Positions 55,128 through 62,432 of a stretch of DNA of 64,000 nt are shown one piece after another (position 1 is the first letter of the stretch; each line of letters begins with the position of its first letter). The stretch is from NCBI RefSeq assembly GCF_015694425.1, contig NZ_JADQDN010000007.1:1-64000 (forward strand), given 5' to 3'. The DNA comes from Microvirga terrestris (GTDB taxonomy: Bacteria > Pseudomonadota > Alphaproteobacteria > Rhizobiales > Beijerinckiaceae). The position numbers and the translations under genes are program-made. Under the pieces are notes generated by a model, which was not told where the DNA came from, did not search any database, and was given only the letters and a program-made list of their open reading frames with translations.

Positions 55128-55937
55128 TCAGGCTTTCACAGGGAAAAACATCTTGCGGAGCTTGCTCTCGACGCGCTCGGCCGCAGTTCTGAGTTGACGG
55201 ACGAGCTCAGGCTGCCGTCCGACATTCATGCGGCTGTCGATGGCTGCGAGGCTCAGCGCACCGGCAATCCGCCCATCCGGGAACCTAATCGCAACGCCGA
55301 GCCCCCAGGAGCCAGCAACGATGCGGCCGGGATTGAGCGCGTAGCCCTGACGGCGCGCGGCGGCGACATCGTCACGAATCTGCTCCACGGGATAATAGGA
55401 GTACTGAGTCTCGAGGACCTTTCGGTTCGCGGTGAGCACGTTCTCTACGTCATCAGCGTCGAGGGAGGACAGCATGGCGAGCGATCCGGCGCCGATGCCG
55501 AGAGGGTGGTGGTTTCCAACCTGCAGAGCATGGGTGCGTACGGGATAAGTGCCTTCCTCCCGGTGCAGACACACAGCATAATTGTCACGCCTCACAGACA
55601 GAAAGCTCGTATCCATCGTGATATCGGAGAGGCTGCGCAGGCTCTTAAGCGAAAGCTCAAGCAGACCATGGCGGCGCGACGCGAGGGTGCCAAGCACATA
55701 GGCTTCCTCACCCAGGTGATACCGGCGCGTTTGCGCCTCCTGCTCCACCAGGCCAGCGCGCATAAGAGCAAGAAGCAGACGCCGAGCCGTCGGTTTGTTG
55801 AGGCCGCTCTCCTCGACCAGGTCAACCAGTTGCGCGCCGTGTTTGGCTTCACGACCGACGAGTGCCAGCAAGCGTAGGGCTCGGTCCACACTCTGGGACC
55901 CTGACAGATCTCTAGTCGACAAGGAGGCACCATCCAT
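55128..55937 (-). CDS. IclR family transcription regulator
   Basis: 269 residues from MDGASLSTRD; an ATG 57 bases upstream is in frame, but the shorter start leaves an inverted-repeat operator outside the gene. Winged helix (about 12-75): SVDRALRLLALVG and LVEESGLNKPTARRLLLALM. The effector domain (about 90-260) has the IclR pattern GIGAGSLAMLSSLDADDVE and GSWGLGVAIRFPDGRIAGALS. It lies between the acyl-CoA synthetase arm and the TRAP arm and probably controls both. Confidence 0.9.
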   Translation of the reverse strand: MDGASLSTRDLSGSQSVDRALRLLALVGREAKHGAQLVDLVEESGLNKPTARRLLLALMRAGLVEQEAQTRRYHLGEEAYVLGTLASRRHGLLELSLKSLRSLSDITMDTSFLSVRRDNYAVCLHREEGTYPVRTHALQVGNHHPLGIGAGSLAMLSSLDADDVENVLTANRKVLETQYSYYPVEQIRDDVAAARRQGYALNPGRIVAGSWGLGVAIRFPDGRIAGALSLAAIDSRMNVGRQPELVRQLRTAAERVESKLRKMFFPVKA

Positions 55938-55954
55938 AAGGCAGATCCCTAGCT

Positions 55955-55971
55955 GGTCCACATGATGGACC
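55955..55971. promoter_or_regulatory. Inverted repeat, candidate IclR operator 1
   Basis: GGTCCACATGATGGACC: perfect 6-bp arms around 5 bases. It matches 14 of 17 positions with a second repeat 120 bp away. Lies 17 bp before the chosen IclR start. Confidence 0.55.
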
Positions 55972-56074
55972 GAGAAACCTCGATCCTCAGCCATGTCTCT
56001 AGGCTAAATCGCTTCAGCGCGTGTTGCAATGACAAGTAAGATGTGTATCTTTTTTCCGTCCGCCGTGAAACAAA

Positions 56075-56091
56075 GATCCACAAGGTGGACC
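56075..56091. promoter_or_regulatory. Inverted repeat, candidate IclR operator 2
   Basis: GATCCACAAGGTGGACC: TCCAC/GTGGA arms with outer mismatch. It is the partner of the repeat at 55955 and lies 155 bp before the TRAP permease gene. Confidence 0.5.
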
Positions 56092-56246
56092 TGCCAAATT
56101 CATTTGTTGCGGCGTGGATGGGAGGGGTACGGAAATGTTTAATGAGATACTCCGCACCGATCCCTCTCGGATCTGCCTGCATGCTGCGCCAGTTCTTCCA
56201 TTGGATGGAGCGTGAGATGTCGCGCCACCTAGCAGCGTGATTTAGC

Positions 56247-58127
56247 ATGGAAAGCAACATGACTGCCGCTGGCGATACCATCGATCCGCTGTCTAATGTC
56301 GAGGAGCGCGACGAACCTCACATCTGGGCTCTGCTGATCCGCCCGATCGAGATGATCTCGGCCTTGCTTCTCTGCATCATCATCGTGCTCCTTCTGTCCG
56401 GCGTTGCTTCCCGCTATGTGTTCTCCTATCCGGTTGTCTGGATCGACGAAGTTGCATCGATCTCATTCCTGTGGCTCGCCATGCTGGGCTCGGCCATCGC
56501 CATCGACCGGAACGAGCATCTCAGGCTGACGCTCTTTACAGGAATGTTTCCCAGAAGATTGCAAGGCTTCACCCGCACTCTTGGTCTCGTCCTCACCGCG
56601 ACGTTCCTGCTGGTCATGCTGCAACCGGCCGTCGAATATGTGATGGAGGAATGGTACGTCACATCGGCGGCCCTCAACATTCCCAACAGTTTTCGCGTCT
56701 CGGCGATCGCCTTCGGCATCTTTGCCATGCTGGGCTTCATCGTATTGCATGCGGTGAAGAACTCGACACTGCGAGACCTTGCCGTGTCGGTAGTCGTCGT
56801 GGCAGCCATCGTCGGAATGCTCTGGTTCATTTCGCCTGCACTGATGAGACTCGGCAACGTCAACATCCTCATCTTTCTCGTCGGGGCCGTGGCCCTTTGC
56901 CTCGTGATGGGTGTGCCGATCGCCTTCTGTTTCGGCATTGGTACCTTGGCGTTTCTGGCCTTCACCACGCGTGTGCCGATCTTCGTCATGATTGGACGCA
57001 TGGACGAGGGGATGTCGAGCATCATCCTGCTGTCGGTGCCGATCTTCGTGTTCCTTGGCTGCATTCTCGATGCGACCGGGATGGGCAAGGCCATCGTCGA
57101 CTTCCTCGCATCTCTCCTGGGCCATGTGCGGGCCGGCATGTCTTACGTGCTGCTCGGCTCGCTGTTCCTGGTCTCGGGCATTTCCGGCTCGAAGGTGTCG
57201 GACATGGCTACAGTTGCGCCGGCCCTGTTCCCGGAGATGAAGCGGCGTGGGCACAAGCCGCGGGAGATGATCGCGCTCCTCGCAACAGGCGCGGCCATGG
57301 CCGATACGGTCCCGCCCTCGATCGTGCTGATCGTGCTCGGCTCGGTTGCCGGCGTCTCCATCGCAGGACTGTTCACGAGCGGCTTTGCCATCGCCATGGT
57401 GTTGCTTGCCGTGCTCGCTATCCTCGCACGCTGGAAGGCTTCCGGCGAGCGTCTTGGAGACGTGCGGCGTGCACCCTTCGGGACCATGTGGCGCACGATG
57501 CTCATCGCGGCCCCGGCGCTGGTGCTGCCATTCATCATTCGGAGTGCAGTCGGCGGAGGCATCGCGACAGCAACCGAGGTCTCTACGATCGCGGTTCTCT
57601 ACGCCCTCATCATCGGAATATTCCTCTATGGCGGCATCGGACTACGCAAATTCTATGACATGCTTGTGGAGACAGCTGCGCTCTCCGGCGCTATCCTACT
57701 TATCCTCGGCACCGCGCTTGCTATGGCTTGGGCACTGACTCAGACTGGCTTTGCCCAGCAGCTTGCAACTGTGATGGCGGGCCTGCCCGGTGGCTGGATC
57801 ATCTTCATGGCCATGACGATCGTGGTGTTCCTGCTCCTCGGATGCGTGCTGGAGGGCCTGCCTGCCATTGTACTCATGGCCCCGCTCATGTTCCCGATTG
57901 CCAAGAACCTGGGCATCAACGATATCCACTACTCCATGGTGGTGGTGACGGCGATGAATATCGGTCTGATGGCTCCGCCCATCGGCATCGGCTTCTACAT
58001 TGCCTGCAAGATCGGCAACGTCTCCCCGGATGAAGCCATGGGCGCGATCTGGCCTTACATTCTGGCGTTGCTTGCCGGTCTCGTGCTGATTGCCGCAATT
58101 CCAGGCATTTCTACCGCGTTCCTGTAA
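56247..58127 (+). CDS. TRAP transporter permease, fused small (DctQ) and large (DctM) subunits
   Basis: 626 residues. Residues about 25-190 are a four-helix DctQ domain (VASRYVFSYPVVWIDEVASI and DRNEHLRLTLFTGMFP). Residues about 205-620 are DctM: MGVPIAFCFGIGTLAFLA, SSIILLSVPIFVFLGCILDA, SGISGSKVSDMATVAPALFP and SIVLIVLGSVAGVSIAGLF. It imports an organic acid with sodium or protons, using the binding protein encoded next. Fusion of the two subunits is common in this family. Confidence 0.93.
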   Translation: MESNMTAAGDTIDPLSNVEERDEPHIWALLIRPIEMISALLLCIIIVLLLSGVASRYVFSYPVVWIDEVASISFLWLAMLGSAIAIDRNEHLRLTLFTGMFPRRLQGFTRTLGLVLTATFLLVMLQPAVEYVMEEWYVTSAALNIPNSFRVSAIAFGIFAMLGFIVLHAVKNSTLRDLAVSVVVVAAIVGMLWFISPALMRLGNVNILIFLVGAVALCLVMGVPIAFCFGIGTLAFLAFTTRVPIFVMIGRMDEGMSSIILLSVPIFVFLGCILDATGMGKAIVDFLASLLGHVRAGMSYVLLGSLFLVSGISGSKVSDMATVAPALFPEMKRRGHKPREMIALLATGAAMADTVPPSIVLIVLGSVAGVSIAGLFTSGFAIAMVLLAVLAILARWKASGERLGDVRRAPFGTMWRTMLIAAPALVLPFIIRSAVGGGIATATEVSTIAVLYALIIGIFLYGGIGLRKFYDMLVETAALSGAILLILGTALAMAWALTQTGFAQQLATVMAGLPGGWIIFMAMTIVVFLLLGCVLEGLPAIVLMAPLMFPIAKNLGINDIHYSMVVVTAMNIGLMAPPIGIGFYIACKIGNVSPDEAMGAIWPYILALLAGLVLIAAIPGISTAFL

Positions 58128-58177
58128 CCCAAGAGCACGCTGCAAGGCGCCTTTCACAATAAGCAAGAGAGAGAAAC

Positions 58178-59188
58178 ATGATCATTTCACGCCGTACCCT
58201 GCTGCAAGGCACCACCTCCGCTGCGCTAGTCGGCAGCTTCGGGGTTCGTGCCCAATCGGCCGAGTTTATTTACAAATACGCCAACAACCTACCAGTCACG
58301 CATCCGATGAACCTGCGTGCCAAGGAAGCGGCCGACAGAATCAAGCAGGAAACGGGCGGAAGGGTTGAGATCCAGATCTTCCCCAACAACCAGCTCGGCT
58401 CCGACACCGACATGCTGAGCCAGGTCCGGTCGGGCGGCGTCGAGTTCTTCACTCTGTCGCCGCTGATCCTGTCCACTCTCGTGCCCAACGCTTCGATCAG
58501 CGGCATCGGCTTCGCCTTCCCGAACTACGACAGCGTCTGGAAGGCGATGGATGGCGATCTCGGCGCCTATGTGCGCGGCCAGATCGCCAAGGCGAACCTC
58601 GTCGTAATGGATAAGATCTGGGATAATGGCTTCCGCCAGACCACGAGTTCCAACAAGCCGATCCAGACGCCTGACGATCTAAAGGGCTTCAAAATCCGTG
58701 TGCCGGTGAGCCCGCTCTGGACATCCATGTTCACGGCCTTCGGTTCGGCCCCGGCCAGTATCAACTTCGCAGAGGTCTATACGGCGCTGCAGACCAAAGT
58801 TGTTGATGGGCAGGAGAACCCGCTCGCGATCATATCGACTGCAAAGCTCTTCGAGGTGCAAAAATTTGTCTCCATGACAAACCACATGTGGGACGGATTC
58901 TGGTTCCTGGCCAATCGCCGTGCCTGGGAGCGGCTTCCGGAGGACCTGCGGCCCATCGTGGCCAAGCACCTCAACGCTGCCGCCGTCGAGGAGCGTGCCG
59001 ATGTGGCGAAGCTGAACGCCAGCCTCAAGGACGAACTCGTCTCCAAGGGCATGCAATTCAACGATCCGGATCCGGCTCTCTTCCGCGAGGCGTTGCGCAA
59101 GGCTGGCTTCTATGCCGAATGGAAGAAGAAGTACGGCGACGAGGCCTGGGCCATCCTTGAGAAGGCAGTAGGCAGCAATCTGACCTGA
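58178..59188 (+). CDS. TRAP transporter solute-binding protein (DctP family)
   Basis: 336 residues. Signal with MIISRRTLLQGTTSAALVGS (twin-arginine type RRTLLQG), cut near residue 27. The body has YANNLPVTHPMNLRAKEAAD, RVEIQIFPNNQLGSDTDMLS, LKGFKIRVPVSPLWTSMFTA (with the Arg that binds the carboxylate) and FAEVYTALQTKVVDGQENPL. It delivers a carboxylic acid to the fused permease 50 bp upstream. The ligand is unknown; the acyl-CoA synthetase suggests an aromatic or branched acid. Confidence 0.93.
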   Translation: MIISRRTLLQGTTSAALVGSFGVRAQSAEFIYKYANNLPVTHPMNLRAKEAADRIKQETGGRVEIQIFPNNQLGSDTDMLSQVRSGGVEFFTLSPLILSTLVPNASISGIGFAFPNYDSVWKAMDGDLGAYVRGQIAKANLVVMDKIWDNGFRQTTSSNKPIQTPDDLKGFKIRVPVSPLWTSMFTAFGSAPASINFAEVYTALQTKVVDGQENPLAIISTAKLFEVQKFVSMTNHMWDGFWFLANRRAWERLPEDLRPIVAKHLNAAAVEERADVAKLNASLKDELVSKGMQFNDPDPALFREALRKAGFYAEWKKKYGDEAWAILEKAVGSNLT

Positions 59189-59268
59189 CCCCCATCCTCG
59201 CGACCAGCGTACATCGCCGGTCGCACACTCTTTCCTGCTGAAAGTTCTGGGACGCGCTGGAGAGCTTC

Positions 59269-60072
59269 ATGGTCGAACGTCTGAAGGGAAAAACGGCCAT
59301 TGTTTTCGGGGCTGGATCCTCAGGAGACGGTTGGGGCAACGGCAAGGCTGCGGCCGTTGCCTATGCCCGGGAGGGAGCCCGTATTGCCTGCATCGATCTA
59401 GTCAGGGAGGCAGCGGACGAAACGGCATCGATCATCGTGAAGGAAGGTGGCGAGGCGGTCGCATTTGCGGCCGATGTCACGGATACGAGTGCGGTCGCGG
59501 CAGCGGTTACCCAGGTTGTCACGGCCTTCGGGCGCATCGATATCCTGCATAACAACGTGGGTGTGACCCATATGGGAGGGCCCGTCGAACTGACCGAGGA
59601 GCAATTCGAGGCCGCTCTGAAGCTCAATCTCGGACCTGTCTACCGCACGGCCAAGGCCGTGATCCCGCACATGTTGCGCCAGGGAGGAGGCGCCATCGTT
59701 AACATATCGTCCCTCGCGGCTATCCGCTGGACCGGCTATCCCTATTTCGCCTACTACGCCACTAAGGCGGCGGTGAACCAGGCGACGGTGGCGCTCGCGA
59801 TGCAATATGCCCGTCAGGGAATCCGTGCCAACTGCATCATGCCAGGCCTCATCGACACGCCGCTGATCTATCGCCAGATTTCGAGTCAATATGCCTCGGT
59901 CGAAGACATGGTGGCGGCGCGCAATGCGGCCGTTCCGGTTGGCCGAATGGGAACGGCTTGGGATGTGGCCAATGCGGCGGTCTTTCTCGCGTCCGACGAG
60001 GCGCAGTTCATCACGGGCGTTTGCCTCCCGGTTGACGGTGGGCAGAGCTGCTCCGTCTCAGATTCTCGGTGA
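59269..60072 (+). CDS. SDR-family oxidoreductase
   Basis: 267 residues. The cofactor loop is GAGSSGDGWGNGKAAAVAYA, a long variant; IDLV suggests NAD(H). NNVGVTHMG replaces the usual NAAG. ISSLAAIRWTGYPYFAYYATK holds the catalytic Ser, Tyr and Lys. PGLIDTPL and DEAQFITGVCLPVDGG are typical. It lies 80 bp after the TRAP binding-protein gene and 12 bp before a hydrolase, so it belongs to the same catabolic operon. Substrate unknown. Confidence 0.88.
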   Translation: MVERLKGKTAIVFGAGSSGDGWGNGKAAAVAYAREGARIACIDLVREAADETASIIVKEGGEAVAFAADVTDTSAVAAAVTQVVTAFGRIDILHNNVGVTHMGGPVELTEEQFEAALKLNLGPVYRTAKAVIPHMLRQGGGAIVNISSLAAIRWTGYPYFAYYATKAAVNQATVALAMQYARQGIRANCIMPGLIDTPLIYRQISSQYASVEDMVAARNAAVPVGRMGTAWDVANAAVFLASDEAQFITGVCLPVDGGQSCSVSDSR

Positions 60073-60084
60073 GGATCAAGCTCA

Positions 60085-60966
60085 ATGGCATTCGCGACCA
60101 CGAGCGACGGCATTCGGCTCTTCTACGAATCCACCGGAGCGGGCACCCCCATCGTCTTCGTGCACGAGTTCGGCGGCAACCATTGGAGTTGGGAGCCGCA
60201 GGTCAGCTACTTCTCCCGCAGGCACCAATGCATCACTTTTTCGGCTCGGGGTTATCCGCCATCGGATATACCCGAGGACGTGGAGAAGTACTCCCAGGCC
60301 CGCGCGACCGATGACATCATCGATGTCATGAATGCGGCGGGGGTCAAAAAGGCCCATCTCGTCGGCCTCTCGATGGGAGCGTTCGCGTGCCTGCATGCGG
60401 CTCTCCGCTATCCCGATCGCATCCGGTCTGCTGTTGTCGCCGGAGCGGGGTACGGTTCCGAGAAGGAGCATCAGGAGTTTTTCCGCCGCAACTCCGAGCA
60501 TGTGGCACTGGGCTTCGAAAAACGAGGAGCCCGGGCGTTTGCCACGGTTTACGGGGAGAGCGCCTCGCGGGTGCAGTTTCAGGAGAAGGATCCCCGGGGC
60601 TGGCAGCTGTTCGTGGAGCGGCTGGCACAGCACTCCGACAAGGGGGCCGCCAATACCATGCGCGGCGTTCAGATGCGGCGGCCGTCGCTCTACGATCTGA
60701 AGGCCGAGTTAGTGGTTCTTGAGGTTCCTATGCTCATAGTTGTTGGCGATGAGGATGATCATTCGATCCAACCAAGCATCTTCCTGAAGCGGGCGGCACC
60801 GCGCTCTGGCCTCGCCATGCTTCCGAAATCCGGTCACACCCTGAACCTGGAGGAACCGGCGCTGTTCAACCAACTTCTGACGGAGTTCCTAACGCGGGTG
60901 GAGGCAGGGCGCTGGGTAGCGCGGGATGCGCGCGCTGACCCGAGGCAGATCATGCGGGCGGATTAG
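60085..60966 (+). CDS. Alpha/beta-hydrolase
   Basis: 293 residues. VHEFGGNHWSWEPQ is the oxyanion-hole region, LVGLSMGAFACLHAA the nucleophile elbow (Ser), MLIVVGDEDDHS the Asp region and SGHTLNLEEP the His. It is the type of enol-lactone, C-C bond or ester hydrolases in catabolic operons. It lies between the SDR and the PCC-domain gene; the ends overlap slightly or nearly touch. It may hydrolyse a lactone or a ring-cleavage product. Confidence 0.88.
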   Translation: MAFATTSDGIRLFYESTGAGTPIVFVHEFGGNHWSWEPQVSYFSRRHQCITFSARGYPPSDIPEDVEKYSQARATDDIIDVMNAAGVKKAHLVGLSMGAFACLHAALRYPDRIRSAVVAGAGYGSEKEHQEFFRRNSEHVALGFEKRGARAFATVYGESASRVQFQEKDPRGWQLFVERLAQHSDKGAANTMRGVQMRRPSLYDLKAELVVLEVPMLIVVGDEDDHSIQPSIFLKRAAPRSGLAMLPKSGHTLNLEEPALFNQLLTEFLTRVEAGRWVARDARADPRQIMRAD

Positions 60967-60988
60967 GGATACGAGAGGAGGGCCTGTC

Positions 60989-61870
60989 ATGAGACGCATC
61001 GATCATCCGGGTCCGGCTGCTGTGGAGCGTCATGCCGCCGTGCCCGGCACGGCGGTGCCGATCCGCTTCGTGCTGGAGCCCGGTCTGACGGTCGATGAGG
61101 CTGTAGCCGCGGGCATGCGGGAGGCTGGCTGTATCGGCGGCTTCGTGGAATTCCGAGGCGGACGCTGCGAACCCTTCCGGTATGTGATGCCTGCTGCATC
61201 CTCAGATCCGCGCTATGTAGCCTGGTACAGCGAGACCTTCGAACCGACCGGATCAGTGAATGTGACACGCGCCTGCGCCATCGTCGGCATTCGGGATGGT
61301 AAAACCTTTCTTCATTGCCACGGTATCTGGGATACTGGTAATGGGCGGCGGATGGGCCACATGCTCGCTCCATTGTCCAGGGTCGCGGAGCGAATCGAAG
61401 TGAGGGGTATCGGCTTCAGGGATGCGACCTTCGAGTCCATGCCTGATCCAGAGACGAACTTCACACTTTTCGAACCGGTTCGACGTGCCGGAGCCGGCTC
61501 CTCAACGACGGGAGATCGCACGCTGCTTGCGAAGGTCCGTCCAAATCAGGACGTCAGCCTTGCCATCGAGGAAATCTGCTTACGGCACGGGATAGCAAGC
61601 GCCAATGTCTATGGGATCGGCAGCCTTAACGGCGTGCGCTTCGTTCATAGAGCGCGGGTGGATTCTCACGCCACGGAAGTCCTGATCCGTGCGGGACGCA
61701 TTGAGAGGGAGGACGGGCAGATAAGAGCGAGGCTTACCCTTAACGTCGTCGATTTGGATGGGGTGATCTCATCCGGGGAAATCGCCCGCGGCGACAATCC
61801 TGTATGCATCACCTTCGAACTCGTCATCGAGGCGATTGGGGATAAAACTGACGCTGGGCTGGATGCTTGA
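60989..61870 (+). CDS. Tandem PCC/DUF296-domain protein
   Basis: 293 residues from the ATG after GAGGAGGGCCTGTC. Two copies of the PCC (DUF296) fold appear: residues about 25-160 with GCIGGFVEFRGG and HCHGIWDTGNGRRMGHML (the His cluster), and residues about 175-290 with VYGIGSLNGVRFVHRA and DLDGVISSGEIARGDNPVCI. The first has the His motif, the second lacks most of it. The family binds DNA in plants, but the bacterial role is not known. Being the last gene of this operon suggests a metabolic or ligand-binding role. Confidence 0.7.
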   Translation: MRRIDHPGPAAVERHAAVPGTAVPIRFVLEPGLTVDEAVAAGMREAGCIGGFVEFRGGRCEPFRYVMPAASSDPRYVAWYSETFEPTGSVNVTRACAIVGIRDGKTFLHCHGIWDTGNGRRMGHMLAPLSRVAERIEVRGIGFRDATFESMPDPETNFTLFEPVRRAGAGSSTTGDRTLLAKVRPNQDVSLAIEEICLRHGIASANVYGIGSLNGVRFVHRARVDSHATEVLIRAGRIEREDGQIRARLTLNVVDLDGVISSGEIARGDNPVCITFELVIEAIGDKTDAGLDA

Positions 61871-62432
61871 ATATCTCATCTGACTTTAGATAAAGTTGGG
61901 CTAGAGAATAGGTACGCCGAACCTGTCTAAAGGATGCCGCTCCAGTCAGACAGCTCGGTTCTACCGGGTAACGGCATATAAATTTCGGCCGATCTGCGCC
62001 AGCTTCGCATCACTTTGCGTTGGACAGGAATATCCACAACTGCACGACGAGCTAACCGGCATACGGTGACGCTTGAAGGTCGGTTTTGACCCAGAGGCGA
62101 CATTTCACTTCACTGTAGTCTCGCATCAGCCTGACTTCAGAGATAACTAGGAGAGCGGTCTGGGATCGCGAGACCCGCTCGGACGTCCCCGCCGTGAAAA
62201 GAAGGGGAGCCTTGGTCGGCCTAAGAGAGCACGTTAGTTGAGCCGGCGAAATGTATCGTGTCATCAAGAACAGTGAGGGAAGTACAGCTTCCTCGATCGT
62301 TTTGAGCAATCACATCATCTTGTGCCGTAACAGGCCACTGCTGGCAGAGAACCTTCAACTTTGTTAGGATTCGCTTCCGATAGTATTAAGCTGTCAAAAG
62401 GACTATGATCACAGCAACCCAAGGGGTTTGCT
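61871..62432. other. Intergenic, no convincing gene
   Basis: 562 bases. A minus-strand open frame of 85 codons (62052-62309) has no recognised domain and no clear ribosome site; its end, LMRDYSEVKCRLWVKTDLQA, might be a remnant. No RNA gene or repeat was seen. Confidence 0.45.

Noticed and set aside
56043..56240. 65-codon plus-strand frame before the TRAP permease
   Set aside because: It covers one of the predicted IclR operators and shows no domain or ribosome site; treated as promoter region.
56471..57658. Plus-strand 395-codon frame within the TRAP permease gene
   Set aside because: Frame-shifted reading of the same strand; Arg/His-rich and without membrane segments, while the main frame is a perfect TRAP permease.
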